A stretch of 64,000 nt of DNA from DATKDP01 sp035546335 (GCA_035546335.1 DATKDP010000129.1:62001-126000); one strand, 5' to 3'; shown: positions 24,072-33,055, numbered from the stretch's first letter. The notes: generated from the sequence alone by a model not told the origin. Numbers and translations are program-made.

Positions 24072-24437
24072 TCACGGCTGAACAGCAATTCGTTTCCGGG
24101 TTTTCGGCGGCGCCTTTTCGAAGAGTTTCTCGAGAATCCTCCGATCCGCGGCGCGCATCGCGAGGAACTCGACGCCAACCTCGAACGCGTTGTTCAGGGC
24201 GAGCTGATAGACGACGCGTCCTCGTGCCTTGACGACTCTCCGGTCGACGGCAATCAAAATCTCCAGCTCGGAGCCCTTGGGGAGGGTCTCGGAGCTGATG
24301 AATGCACATCCACCGAGACCCATCGACTTCGTCCTCGCGATCTCTTCGACCGGAGCGTCGCCGAGCTTCTTCACGAGCACGGCGAGATGCGCTGCGATGC
24401 GCGGGAAACGCCTTTTCTGTCGTCGCTCTGTTGCCAT
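24072..24437 (-). CDS. PilZ-domain protein
   Basis: 121-residue single PilZ domain, a cyclic-di-GMP receptor fold. ERRQKRRFPRI supplies the Arg-rich binding motif and RTKSMGLGGCAFIS the second motif, though the usual D/N-x-S-x-x-G is altered to K-S-M-G-L-G-G, so c-di-GMP binding may be weak. EVGVEFLAM closes the barrel. ATG 24437 with GGAAAG eight bases upstream is preferred over the much longer open frame, whose upstream part is repeat-derived. An HD-GYP phosphodiesterase gene occurs 23 kb away. Confidence 0.85.
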   Translation of the reverse strand: MATERRQKRRFPRIAAHLAVLVKKLGDAPVEEIARTKSMGLGGCAFISSETLPKGSELEILIAVDRRVVKARGRVVYQLALNNAFEVGVEFLAMRAADRRILEKLFEKAPPKTRKRIAVQP

Positions 24438-24587
24438 GATTCTTTCCAGTGCGGCAACTCTACTGCGAGGCGGTGCCCCGGTGCAATTCAGATGTCCTTG
24501 AAGTTCGATTGCAGTTTCGCGAGAGTGCCCGCGAGGCGATTGCGCCGCCGAAGAGCCATTCGACTCTCTCGCACACTTTCCGTGCAC

Positions 24588-24687
24588 GCCTGCCGGCGTG
24601 CGCTTGTTCTTTGTTCGATGTTTCGTGTTCCGGTGGTGGCGCTTCGCGCTCACCACCGGCTGGATTCCCTGCATCCCTTCGGGATGC
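24588..24687 (+). repeat. 100-base dispersed repeat, family C copy 1
   Basis: Begins GCCTGCCGGCGTGCGC and ends GGGATGC. It contains two hairpins: CCGGTGGTG...CACCACCGG (24630-24659) and GCATCCC-TTC-GGGATGC (24671-24687). Copy 2 at 24858-24957 differs at three positions by hand count. A diverged, inverted copy of the central part is at 61488-61544. Confidence 0.75.
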
Positions 24688-24857
24688 ATCGGCGATTCGC
24701 GACTCCGTTTTCAGGTTTTCCCGTATCGGCTCGAGGCGTGTGTATTCCTCGCAAGGCCGCGAAGGCGGCCTGCACAACCTAAGCCCCGCCCGTCAGGGCG
24801 GGGTATGCGAGCGCGCAGAAGGTGAGGCCGCGAAGGCGGCCGGCACAATTCCTCGCA

Positions 24858-24957
24858 GCCTGCCGGCGTGCGCTTGTTCTTTGTTCGATGATTCGTGTTC
24901 CGGTGGTGGCGCTTCGCGCTCACCACCGGCTGGATTGTCTGCATCCCTTCGGGATGC
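24858..24957 (+). repeat. 100-base dispersed repeat, family C copy 2
   Basis: Direct repeat of 24588-24687, 270 bases further on, differing only by T-to-A in the stretch before CGTGTTCC and CC-to-GT after GGATT. The near identity implies a recent duplication or conversion. It lies about 115 bases upstream of the DinB-like gene start. Confidence 0.75.
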
Positions 24958-25073
24958 CCTGCGAGTAAAGACTCCGTTTTCCGTTTTCAGGTTTGAGGTT
25001 TCAGGGTTCCCTCCGGATTGACGAGCCGAAGGGTTTGACGATACGCTCGAAACAAATCAACGGAGGTCAAGGC

Positions 25074-25682
25074 ATGTTTCGATGCACACTCGTATTTCTC
25101 TTTGTGATCGCTGCGGCGATTCCCGTCTGGTCGGCCCAGCCGATGACCGAGAGCGAGCAGAAGGCTCTTCTCGACCACCTGGAGCGCACCCAGAACAAGT
25201 TCCTGGAGTCCGTGAGCGGACTCTCCGAGGTTCAATCGGCCTGGAAGCCGGCACCTGATCGCTGGTCGGTCACCGAATGCGCCGAGCACATCGCCGTGTC
25301 CGAGAAGTTCATCCGCGAGCTGATCGAGCCGGTTATGAAGGAAAGAGCGAGCGAAGAGATGCTGGCGAAGGATGTGCGGAAGGAAACGATGCTGAACGCG
25401 ATGATCGTCGATCGCAGCCAGAAGTTCAAGGCCCCGGAGCCGGTTCAGCCGACGGCGCGCTATGGCGATCTCGGCGGAGCCCTGGAGGAGTTCCGCAAAG
25501 AACGGTCGAAAACGATCGAGCTGGCGAAGAACGGAGGCGATCTGCGGCTTCATGCTGCCGAGCATCCGTTCGCCGGCGCGCTCGACGCGTATAGTTGGAT
25601 CATCTTCCTCTCGGCGCACACCGAACGTCATACGCTTCAGATCCTCGAGGTGAAGGCGACCGAGGGATTTCCGAAGAACTAG
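25074..25682 (+). CDS. DinB-like metal-binding protein, exported
   Basis: 202 residues. MFRCTLVFLFVIAAAIPVWSAQ is a signal peptide. The mature part is a DinB/YfiT-type four-helix bundle: WKPAPDRWSVTECAEHIAVSEKFIREL and FLSAHTERHTLQILEVK provide the three His ligands (EHI and HTERH) of the usual metal site. GGAGGT lies seven bases before ATG 25074. Many family members are thiol-dependent transferases or of unknown function; the exported location here is typical of secreted DinB proteins of soil bacteria. Confidence 0.8.
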   Translation: MFRCTLVFLFVIAAAIPVWSAQPMTESEQKALLDHLERTQNKFLESVSGLSEVQSAWKPAPDRWSVTECAEHIAVSEKFIRELIEPVMKERASEEMLAKDVRKETMLNAMIVDRSQKFKAPEPVQPTARYGDLGGALEEFRKERSKTIELAKNGGDLRLHAAEHPFAGALDAYSWIIFLSAHTERHTLQILEVKATEGFPKN

Positions 25683-25819
25683 TGGAGTGCCCGAGGGCTC
25701 GGAGCTCCCGTCGCATCGAGGCTCGCCAGTAGGTGCGAGCACTTGTGCCAACGCTTGAGACGGCGAAACGGGATCGCGTCTCTGTGCAGGAGCCCCCTGG
25801 TTGTCTATCATGGTTGCCG

Positions 25820-26374
25820 ATGTTCTCTCGAAGGCCGGCGACGAAGAGCGGAGGAGTTCTCGGCGAAATCGTCGTCTCATACCTGATCGCCATGGTGGTC
25901 GCCAGCGGATGCGCCGGAGAGGGAGGAGGAGGTGGGGGTCCAACCGCTCCCGGCCCCACGGTTCCTGCGATCCTCGGAACCTATACTGGTCCGGCGTTCT
26001 GGACGCAGACTTTTCAGAATCAGCTCGGCGACTCGGTGGTCTTTCGCTGTCCTGGAAATCTGGCGATCACGCAGCAGACCGAGACGTCGTTTTCTGGATC
26101 GTATGTGATCGAGCAGTCCGTCGACTGTGACCGGTCCACCGGGCTGGTCGTCGCCGGGACGGTCGCCCAGACGGCGGTGACGTTCCAGTTGCAGCCTGCA
26201 GGCCCGGAGCGAAACATCTTCGAAGGCATCAGCGGCTGCCAGAGTGTGACCGCCGAGGAGACTTTTCGTGGTTCGATCATGGCGAATCAGCTGCAGGCGG
26301 CATCCCAGGCAATGGTCGAATGTCCCGGATTCGGCCGGCTCGATCTCGAGCTTCGGCTGAACGGAGCGCGCTGA
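25820..26374 (+). CDS. Putative lipoprotein of unknown function
   Basis: 184 residues. A hydrophobic segment ends VVASGCAGEGGGGGG, a lipobox (A-S-G-C) followed by a Gly-rich linker, so the protein is probably lipid-anchored. The rest (LGTYTGPAFWTQTF, VFRCPGNLAITQQ, and three further Cys) looks like a small beta-barrel with possible disulfides. No family recognised. ATG 25820 is chosen because it directly precedes the signal segment. It stands alone between a DinB-like gene and a transporter operon. Confidence 0.7.
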   Translation: MFSRRPATKSGGVLGEIVVSYLIAMVVASGCAGEGGGGGGPTAPGPTVPAILGTYTGPAFWTQTFQNQLGDSVVFRCPGNLAITQQTETSFSGSYVIEQSVDCDRSTGLVVAGTVAQTAVTFQLQPAGPERNIFEGISGCQSVTAEETFRGSIMANQLQAASQAMVECPGFGRLDLELRLNGAR

Positions 26375-26473
26375 GGGAATCAGACCGCCGCACGCTGCGT
26401 ATTCTCATGTCATGAAGTCGTTGCGTTGCTCGACGGTAACGCCGCGCCGCATTCGCACGTCTGAACTACTACC

Positions 26474-27685
26474 ATGGGAACGGACATGCTCCGAGCTCTT
26501 GCCGCCGCGCTGAGTCTTGCCGTGCTGGTTGCGCGCTGCGCCCCGATCTCTGGTGAGACGGAAGTCTCGACGGCATCGAGGGAGGGCTCCATTGTGGAGG
26601 TTCGCAAGGGGGAGCTGAGACAGACGTTTCTGCTCACCGGAGTGATCGATGCGGCCGAGGGAGCGGTCATCGCCGTTCCGCGTCTTCCGAATTGGCAGAC
26701 GAGCATCAAGTGGCTTGCGGCCGACGGTGTCGACGTCGAGGAGGGCGAGCCGGTCGTCGAGCTCGATAACTCCTCGTTTTCCACCGACATCGAGGAGAAA
26801 CGCCGCAACGAGGAGCAGGCGGTTCAGCAGCTCATCCAGAAGAGCGCGGAGGCGGAGGCGGATCTCGCAAAGAAGGAGTTGGAGGTCGAGAAGAAGCGAA
26901 TCGACCTCGACAAGGCGCGAATCGAAGCACGCGTACCGCCGGAGATTCTGCCCGCCAAAGAATACGAAAACCGCCAGCTGGCTCTGCGAAAGGCGGAGAC
27001 GGAGCTGAAGAAGGCGGAATCGACCCTGATCTCGACGCGAACGGGAGCGGAGGCGGATCAGCGCAATCTGCAGATCGCGATCGACAAGGCGCGACGGGAG
27101 ATCCAGCAGACTTCGCAGGCGATGGAGAACCTGGTTCTGCGCGCTCCCGCCAAAGGGATTCTCGTCATCGGCGATCACCCCTGGGAAGGTCGCAAGACGC
27201 AGATCGGCGACTCGGTATGGGTCGGCTTTCCCGTGGCCCGCATCCCCGAGATGTCGTCGCTCCAGGTCGTCGCAAGCCTCCCCGACGTCGATGACGGGCG
27301 CGTTGCAGTCGGCATGAAAGCCGTCGTGACACTCGATTCCTTCCCCGAGCTGCAGTTCCCCGCCGAGATCGTCGAGATCGCACCAGTGGCACAGGAGCCC
27401 GTCCGGCAGTCACTCCGCCGCTCGTTCCGGCTCGTGGCGCGCCTGGAGAAAATCGACGCGGAGAGAATGCGACCGGGGCTGTCGGCAAAGCTGGTCGTCG
27501 TCACCCGAGTGGTTGCCGGCGCGACGCTCGTTCCTCGGTCTGCGGTCGATTTCTCAGCCGATCCCGAGGTCGTTTTCGAGAGCGGCCGGAGGGTTGCGGT
27601 GACCCTCGGTGAATGCAGCGCAACGGAGTGTCTCGTCCTCGAAGGATTGGAGCCGGGAGCCCGCCTGCTCAGGACCGGACGATGA
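26474..27685 (+). CDS. HlyD-like periplasmic adaptor 1
   Basis: 403-residue membrane-fusion-type adaptor. After a hydrophobic N-terminus (residues 5-20) comes a lipoyl-like half (WLAADGVDVEEGEPVVELD), a long coiled coil (about residues 95-220, rich in E/K/A heptads), the second lipoyl half (NLVLRAPAKGILVI) and a beta-barrel (RPGLSAKLVVVTRVVAGATLVPRSAV). It is the first of three tandem adaptors followed by one MacB-type permease. ATG 26474 or 26486 are possible starts. The stop overlaps the next ATG by four bases. Confidence 0.85.
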   Translation: MGTDMLRALAAALSLAVLVARCAPISGETEVSTASREGSIVEVRKGELRQTFLLTGVIDAAEGAVIAVPRLPNWQTSIKWLAADGVDVEEGEPVVELDNSSFSTDIEEKRRNEEQAVQQLIQKSAEAEADLAKKELEVEKKRIDLDKARIEARVPPEILPAKEYENRQLALRKAETELKKAESTLISTRTGAEADQRNLQIAIDKARREIQQTSQAMENLVLRAPAKGILVIGDHPWEGRKTQIGDSVWVGFPVARIPEMSSLQVVASLPDVDDGRVAVGMKAVVTLDSFPELQFPAEIVEIAPVAQEPVRQSLRRSFRLVARLEKIDAERMRPGLSAKLVVVTRVVAGATLVPRSAVDFSADPEVVFESGRRVAVTLGECSATECLVLEGLEPGARLLRTGR

Positions 27686-28941
27686 CCATGCGATTCACGT
27701 TGAGCCGGACGAAACGGCGCGTGGTGATCATCGCCGCGCTGCTCGTCGGCACGTTCAGCGTCGCCTGGGCGATGCAGGCTCGTCTGGAAGCCGATCGGAA
27801 GGGGGAGTGGGTCTCGGTGACCCGCGACGATCTCGTTCTCGGTGTCGACGTGGTGGGAACGCTGGCCGCGGTCGAGACCGTGAGCATCGGCCCGCCGCAG
27901 GTCGGCGACCGGTGGGACTTCAAGATCTCGATGATGGCTCCTGAGGGGAGTGAAGTCACCCAGGGGCGACCGGTGCTCGGCTTCGACACCTCGGAGCTCC
28001 AGCGGCAGCTCGAGGAGGTCGTTGCAGAGCGCGACGGAGCGGAGAAGGAGATCGAGAAGAAGCGTGCCGACCTCGCACTGAAGAGCGAAGAGGAGAAGAT
28101 GTTGCTGGCCGAGGCGGAGTCGAGGCTGCGGAAGGCGACGGTGAAATTGCAGGCGCCCGATGAACTGCTCGGAGTCAACGAACGAAAGACGATCGAGCTG
28201 GAGAATCGGATTGCGAAACGTGAGACCGATGATCTTCGAGAGCGGATGGTCGCACTGAAGCGTGCGGCGGAGGCTGAATTGCTGTTGCTGGAGAGCAAAC
28301 GAGGGCGGGCGGCGGAGCGTGTGGGAAAAATCGAAGCCGAGATCGCGAGCATGACCGTTCGTGCTCCGAGGAACGGGACGGTGATCTACGCCACGAACTG
28401 GAGAGGTGAGAAGAAAAAGGTCGGCGATTCCTGCTGGCGCGCCGAGCGGGTGATGGAGATTCCCGATCTATCGACGATGATGGGTAAGGGGGAGGTGGAT
28501 GAAGTCGACGCCGGCAAGATGGCTCTCGGACAGAAAGTGAAGCTCCGCCTCGATTCACAACCCGACGAAGAGCTCAGTGGCACGATCACGTCGATCGCCA
28601 GGACGATCCAGCCGCAATCGCCGCGCAGCCAGTTGAAGGTATTGAAAGTCGACATCGAGCTCGCTCAGAGCGATCCGGGGAAGATGAGACCGGGAATGCG
28701 CTTCCGAGGAACCATCGAACTGCAGAGGGTTGGAGGAGCGACGCTCGTTCCTCGCGAAGCGGTGTACGTTTCCGCGAGCGGTCCGGTGGCCCATCGACGC
28801 GGGCTTCTTTCCGCCGGTCCGGTGGCGGTGAAGATCGGGCGCCGAAACGAAAAGTGGCTCGAAGTGATCGATGGACTCGTTCCCGGGGATCGCGTCCTCG
28901 TCAGAAAGAGTGGCGGCGGCAGTGGAGGGCCGAAGGTCTGA
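27682..28941 (+). CDS. HlyD-like periplasmic adaptor 2
   Basis: 419 residues with the same plan: N-terminal membrane anchor (RRVVIIAALLVGTFSVAWAM), lipoyl half 1 (MMAPEGSEVTQGRPVLGFD), coiled coil (about residues 105-220), lipoyl half 2 (MTVRAPRNGTVIYATNWRGEKKKVGD) and barrel (RPGMRFRGTIELQRVGGATLVPREAV). The ATG overlaps the upstream stop (ATGA) and its own TGA shares a base with the third adaptor's ATG. Clearly homologous to its neighbours, so the trio arose by tandem duplication and divergence. Confidence 0.87.
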   Translation: MTMRFTLSRTKRRVVIIAALLVGTFSVAWAMQARLEADRKGEWVSVTRDDLVLGVDVVGTLAAVETVSIGPPQVGDRWDFKISMMAPEGSEVTQGRPVLGFDTSELQRQLEEVVAERDGAEKEIEKKRADLALKSEEEKMLLAEAESRLRKATVKLQAPDELLGVNERKTIELENRIAKRETDDLRERMVALKRAAEAELLLLESKRGRAAERVGKIEAEIASMTVRAPRNGTVIYATNWRGEKKKVGDSCWRAERVMEIPDLSTMMGKGEVDEVDAGKMALGQKVKLRLDSQPDEELSGTITSIARTIQPQSPRSQLKVLKVDIELAQSDPGKMRPGMRFRGTIELQRVGGATLVPREAVYVSASGPVAHRRGLLSAGPVAVKIGRRNEKWLEVIDGLVPGDRVLVRKSGGGSGGPKV

Positions 28942-30242
28942 TGCGCGGCGAGCGAGCCTCAACGTGCCCCACACCGCGTTCCGAGCGGAGGATTGCCTCC
29001 CGGAATGCATCCGCCGTTGCCGTGTTTCTCTGCTGCCTGGCGATTGGATGCAGCGATTCACAGCCGGAGATTCCAACCTTCGTCGTAGTGAAAGGGAGCT
29101 TCGAACGGCGCGTTACGGCGGAAGGGAACCTGAAAGCGGCGAAGGCGACGCCGCTGACCGCGCCGAGTGACGCTCCCGGACCGCTGAAGATCGCCTGGCT
29201 GGCAGCGGACGGAATTCGCGTGAGCGGCGGAGACGTCGTGGCGCGGTTCGATCCGATCGATTTCGAAAATCAGTTGCAGAGCGGGCGCGAGGACGACCTG
29301 ACGGCCAACAACAAGTCGAAAAAGCAGTCGGTGGAGGCGTCCGCGACGAAGGACAATCTTCGACGAGACGCCACGACCGCCGACGACGAGCTCGAGACCG
29401 CGCGCCGCTTCCGGGCGACGCAGTTGGAGATCTTCTCCCGCTGGGAGCAGATCGAGTCGGAGCTCGACGAGGATCTCGCGGCAGAAAAACGCCGTTACGC
29501 GCTCGAGGTGCTCGGCGTGCGCGATCAGCTCGCCGCCGCCGACCTCGCACTTCTCGGCATCGAGGAGCGAAAGGCGCGCCTCAAGATCCGCAATGCCGAG
29601 CGGGGACTGAGTGCCCTGTCGATTGAAGCGCCGCACGACGGCGTGCTCGTGCTGCAGAAGGACTGGCGAGGTGAGGTGCCTCGCGTCGGCGCCACTGTTT
29701 GGACCGGCTCGCCGCTCGGCGAGATTCCGAACGTCGAAGCCATGGAGGCGGAAGTGTTCGTCCTCGAAGCCGATGCGGCGGGTCTGGCAGTCGACCAGAA
29801 GGCGACCGTGTGGCTCGAATCCGATCGATCCGTGGCGCATCCTGCGAAAGTAATTCGCGTCGACAAGCTCGCCCGGCCGCGCTTCCGGGGGGTGCCGGTG
29901 CAGTATTTCGGCGTGACGCTGCAGATGGAGAAGACCGACACGGACCGGATGAAGCCGGGAACGCGCGTTCGCGCTCTGCTGGACATCGAGGCTCAGAAGA
30001 ACGCGCTTTCGATTCCCCGGCAGGCGCTCTTCGAGAAGCAGGGGAAGAGGATCGTCTATCGCAGGAACGGATCGAAGTTCGAGCCGGTCGCCGTTCAGAT
30101 CACGAGCTCTTCCGCCGGACGCGTCGTCGTCAGCAGGGGACTGATCGAAGGAGACGTGATCGCTCTGGAGGATCCCACGGAGTCGCGCGGCGACGATTCG
30201 ACCGCGACCGCGGCGTCCGTCGTGGCGAAAGCAACCGACTGA
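28941..30242 (+). CDS. HlyD-like periplasmic adaptor 3, lipoprotein
   Basis: 433 residues. VAVFLCCLAIGCSDS ends in a lipobox Cys, so unlike the first two it is probably lipid-anchored. Domains follow the same order: lipoyl half 1 (WLAADGIRVSGGDVVARFD), a coiled coil of about 120 residues with many E/R/L heptads, lipoyl half 2 (SIEAPHDGVLVLQKDWRGEVPRVG), and barrel (KPGTRVRALLDIEAQKNALSIPRQAL). It is followed after 19 bases by the permease gene. Confidence 0.86.
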   Translation: MRGERASTCPTPRSERRIASRNASAVAVFLCCLAIGCSDSQPEIPTFVVVKGSFERRVTAEGNLKAAKATPLTAPSDAPGPLKIAWLAADGIRVSGGDVVARFDPIDFENQLQSGREDDLTANNKSKKQSVEASATKDNLRRDATTADDELETARRFRATQLEIFSRWEQIESELDEDLAAEKRRYALEVLGVRDQLAAADLALLGIEERKARLKIRNAERGLSALSIEAPHDGVLVLQKDWRGEVPRVGATVWTGSPLGEIPNVEAMEAEVFVLEADAAGLAVDQKATVWLESDRSVAHPAKVIRVDKLARPRFRGVPVQYFGVTLQMEKTDTDRMKPGTRVRALLDIEAQKNALSIPRQALFEKQGKRIVYRRNGSKFEPVAVQITSSSAGRVVVSRGLIEGDVIALEDPTESRGDDSTATAASVVAKATD

Positions 30243-30261
30243 AAGCGCAGCTGGAATCCAA

Positions 30262-31497
30262 ATGGATCTGATCGAGACCCTTCGCACTGCTCTGGCCAAT
30301 CTTGCACGGCACAAGATGAGGACTTCGCTGACGATGCTCGGCATGGTCTTCGGCGTCGGTGCCGTAATCGCGATGCTCTCGATCGGAGCGGGAGGCGAGA
30401 AAAAGGCGCTCGAGTCGATCGCCCGGCTCGGATTGCAGAACGTGATCGTTCGCGCGAAGGCCATCAACCCGGAGGAGAGGCAGGAAGTGCGGAAGAAGTC
30501 GCTCGGCGTTTCCTTGCGCGACGGCGAAGCCATCGTCGAAGCGGTGGCCGGCGTCGAGGAGGTGCTTCCGCGGATCGAAGTGAAGGCGCAGAAGATCATC
30601 GCGGCGGGGGCGAAGACCGAGGCGAGGGTCCACGGACTTTCATGGAAGTACTCGGCGATGGCCAGGGTGCCGGTGATCGAGGGCCGCTTTTTCGACCGGC
30701 GTGACGAAGACGAGCACGCACAGGTATGCCTGGTCGGCGAGGATGTCCGGCGCGACCTCTTCGGGTTCGAGCCGGTCGTAGGGAAGGAGCTCAAGGTCAA
30801 CGACGTCTGGCTCACCGTGATCGGCGTGATGGCCGACGAGGGAGGGTCGGCGGACAATCTCGACGGAGTGTCGATCGGCTCGGTTTCGCGCGAGATCTAC
30901 ATTCCCATTTCGACGGCGATGAGAAAGTTCGAGCGCGATCCTCTCGAGGCTCCGCTCGACGAGCTGCTGGTGCGATCGAAGGATGGAGCGTCCACGCGCC
31001 GCATCGGCGAGCTGATCGATCCGCTGCTCGAGCGGCTCCACGGTGGGCAGAAGGACTACGAGATCGTCGTCCCGGAGGCACTGCTCGAGCAGAGCCGTCA
31101 GACGCAGCGCATCTTCAACATCGTGATGGGATCGATCGCCGGAATCTCGCTGCTGGTCGGCGGCATCGGAATCATGAACATCATGCTCGCATCGGTGCTC
31201 GAACGAACCAGAGAGATCGGGATCCGCCGGGCCATCGGCGCCCGCAAACGGGACATCCGCGACCAGTTCGTCATCGAATCGTTCGCCATCAGTGTCCTCG
31301 GAGGGTTCACCGGCATCGTGATCGGCGTCGTTCTGGCGCGGCTGGTGGCTGCCTATGCGGGCTGGCCGACGGTCATCACCGTCTGGTCACTCGTCCTCTC
31401 CACCGGCGTTTCGGTCGCCGTAGGGCTCGTCTCGGGAATTTACCCGGCTACGCGCGCCGCCGACCTCGATCCGATCGAAGCGCTGCGCTATGAGTGA
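30262..31497 (+). CDS. MacB-like ABC permease without ATPase domain
   Basis: 411 residues. N-terminal helix (KMRTSLTMLGMVFGVGAVIAML), a periplasmic MacB_PCD-type domain (about residues 50-270), and three C-terminal helices with LERTREIGIRRAIGARKRDIRDQFVIES, the MacB coupling motif. MacB itself has an N-terminal ATPase; here it is absent and no ATPase gene lies in the operon. Probably pumps a substrate from the periplasm with the three adaptors and an outer-membrane channel encoded elsewhere. Confidence 0.88.
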   Translation: MDLIETLRTALANLARHKMRTSLTMLGMVFGVGAVIAMLSIGAGGEKKALESIARLGLQNVIVRAKAINPEERQEVRKKSLGVSLRDGEAIVEAVAGVEEVLPRIEVKAQKIIAAGAKTEARVHGLSWKYSAMARVPVIEGRFFDRRDEDEHAQVCLVGEDVRRDLFGFEPVVGKELKVNDVWLTVIGVMADEGGSADNLDGVSIGSVSREIYIPISTAMRKFERDPLEAPLDELLVRSKDGASTRRIGELIDPLLERLHGGQKDYEIVVPEALLEQSRQTQRIFNIVMGSIAGISLLVGGIGIMNIMLASVLERTREIGIRRAIGARKRDIRDQFVIESFAISVLGGFTGIVIGVVLARLVAAYAGWPTVITVWSLVLSTGVSVAVGLVSGIYPATRAADLDPIEALRYE

Positions 31498-31584
31498 TCG
31501 GGCGGCACCCGGACGGATGCCAAACCGCCGGCCCTGCAGGGGTGAAGCATTTGCGCGACGCTCGGGGCGAGCTTCCTCCGGAGT

Positions 31585-31857
31585 TCAGTCGCTGCGGCCG
31601 GAACCTGGCGTCACCCGCTTGGCCGAACGACCCCGTGGCCGCGGTCGAGTGGAGCGCTTCGCCCTCCCCTCTTTCGCGATCAACTCCCGAATGACTGGAA
31701 CAAGCACCCTGGGAACTTCCATCAGCGTTTGCGTCGGATCTTCCGCCGCAGCTTCATCCTCCGCAACAGCTTCGTGCTCCGATTGCCGCTCGTAATGCGA
31801 AAGCACACGTCGCACTCGGTCCTCGTCCCAACCAACGGGAAATCTGCTCTGCTTCAT
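31585..31857 (-). CDS. Small conserved protein of unknown function, 90 residues
   Basis: MKQSRFPVGWDEDRVRRVLS then HYERQSEHEAVAEDEAA followed by MEVPRVLVPVIRELIAK. Small proteins with this W-D-E-x-R-V...H-Y-E-x-Q pattern recur in bacteria, often near addiction modules, but I cannot name a function. The last 20 residues are basic and variable. It is convergent with the permease gene and lies 45 bases after the metallo-beta-lactamase-fold gene on the same strand. Confidence 0.6.
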   Translation of the reverse strand: MKQSRFPVGWDEDRVRRVLSHYERQSEHEAVAEDEAAAEDPTQTLMEVPRVLVPVIRELIAKEGRAKRSTRPRPRGRSAKRVTPGSGRSD

Positions 31858-31902
31858 CGTTTATCTTTTGTGCGCGAGATGCTCTCCAGCGAATTCACTC
31901 TG

Positions 31903-32793
31903 CTATTTCTTCGCCGACAGACTTCCGTGAATCGTCTCTATCCAGACATCGATCGTGATCCAGCCCGATACCCATGACGTCCAGTCGGGCAGGCCGGCAG
32001 CTTTGATCTCGTCGAGCGATTTGCCCGCAGACATCTGGGAGCGGACGATCCGGATCGTTTCACGCAACATGCCGGCGAACCGGCGGAGGTCCTCGACCGT
32101 GGCGAGCCGCCCGTGTCCCGGAATGATCTTCACACCGGCGGGCGCCCCCGCGATCACGGCCTCGACGTTCGCCAGGTAGCCCTCGACGCTGCCTCCGCTC
32201 TCTAGGTCGATGAAGGGAAATCTGTCGTTGAAGAACTGGTCTCCCATGTGGATGACGTTCGATCGGGAGAAGAAGATCACGCTGTCTCCGTCGGTGTGTC
32301 CTGCCGGATGGTGAATCATCCGGATCTCTTCCCCGTTGAAGTGGACCGACAGCGACTCGTCGAAGGTGATGACAGGAAGGCCCTCGGGGACCATCGCCTT
32401 GATGGTGGTGCCGCGGATCTGATGGTCGCGGGCGAGACGCTTCCGCACATTCGTGTGTGCGATGACCGGAGCCTCGGGGCCGAACTCCGGATTGCCGCCG
32501 GTATGGTCGCCGTGCCAGTGCGTATTGAGCACGAACTTCAGCTGACCGGGATCGATCGATTTCAGCGCTGCGCGGATCTTCTCGGCGAGAGGAGCGTACT
32601 GGTCGTCGACGATGAGAATCCCGTCAGGGCCTGCGGAGACTCCGATATTGCCACCCAGTCCTTCGAGCATATAGACGTTGCCGGCGACCTTGGTGGCCTT
32701 GATCTCGACCTTCGAGAAGTCGCGTTGAGCGAAGAGTGACGACGGCATCAGGACGAGGGCGACGACGAGAACGAGCGATTGGAATGAGCGCAT
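31903..32793 (-). CDS. Exported metallo-beta-lactamase-fold hydrolase
   Basis: 296 residues. MRSFQSLVLVVALVLMPSSLFAQ is a signal peptide. The zinc site NTHWHGDHTGG (HxHxDH) is complete, with later ligands in HPAGHTDGDSVIF and IIPGHG. Such periplasmic enzymes include B3-type beta-lactamase relatives, quinoprotein relay proteins and lactonases; the sequence does not decide between them, and resistance should not be assumed. ATG 32793 with GGAGG eight bases upstream is preferred over the longer frame. Confidence 0.88.
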   Translation of the reverse strand: MRSFQSLVLVVALVLMPSSLFAQRDFSKVEIKATKVAGNVYMLEGLGGNIGVSAGPDGILIVDDQYAPLAEKIRAALKSIDPGQLKFVLNTHWHGDHTGGNPEFGPEAPVIAHTNVRKRLARDHQIRGTTIKAMVPEGLPVITFDESLSVHFNGEEIRMIHHPAGHTDGDSVIFFSRSNVIHMGDQFFNDRFPFIDLESGGSVEGYLANVEAVIAGAPAGVKIIPGHGRLATVEDLRRFAGMLRETIRIVRSQMSAGKSLDEIKAAGLPDWTSWVSGWITIDVWIETIHGSLSAKK

Positions 32794-33006
32794 CTTTTCC
32801 TCCTTGCCATGGTCGAGAGGGAGGCCTATCTTCGCACAGTCAGGCGCCAGCACGAGCCTGGTCGCGATCGCGGGCGACGGGTTGTCGTGAGGCCTTCCTT
32901 CTGACCGGTCGTCCGGCCGGACATTCGCGGGAGCGAAATCGCGTCGCCCTTCAACTGCCCCGTCATTCGCCACGACGACGGTCGCCGCTGACGTTCACAG
33001 CGCCTC

Positions 33007-33055
33007 TTGACAAATGGCGATTCCGGCCTTACTGTACTGCTGCCTTAGTACAGTA
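33007..33055 (+). promoter_or_regulatory. Promoter with palindromic operator for the GntR/ABC operon
   Basis: TTGACA at 33007-33012 and TACTGT at 33030-33035 are 17 bases apart, a sigma-70-type promoter. A perfect inverted repeat, TACTGTACT (33030-33038) and AGTACAGTA (33047-33055) with an eight-base spacer, covers the -10 and the start point. The first gene downstream encodes a YtrA-like GntR repressor, so this is very probably its autoregulatory operator. The leader to ATG 33059 would be only about 15-20 bases and lacks a Shine-Dalgarno site. Confidence 0.8.

Larger units (their letters stand above)
24438..25073. other. Repeat-rich non-coding gap of 635 bases
   Basis: No credible gene on either strand. 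It contains two near-identical 100-base repeats, a 20-base G/C hairpin (arms CCCCGCCC/GGGCGGGG, 24784-24803), and two copies of GGCCGCGAAGGCGGCC (about 24757-24772 and 24827-24842). CTCCGTTTTC follows both 100-base repeats. The last 12 bases (CGGAGGTCAAGG) are the ribosome site of the DinB-like gene. Confidence 0.7.

Noticed and set aside
29058..30857. Open frame of 599 codons antisense to the third adaptor and permease
   Set aside because: Composition is Ser/Arg/Thr-rich shadow sequence spanning two well-supported genes; no domain or ribosome site.
31903..32793. Metallo-beta-lactamase-fold gene read as an antibiotic resistance gene
   Set aside because: The zinc motif is shared by many hydrolases, and nothing here specifies beta-lactam activity.
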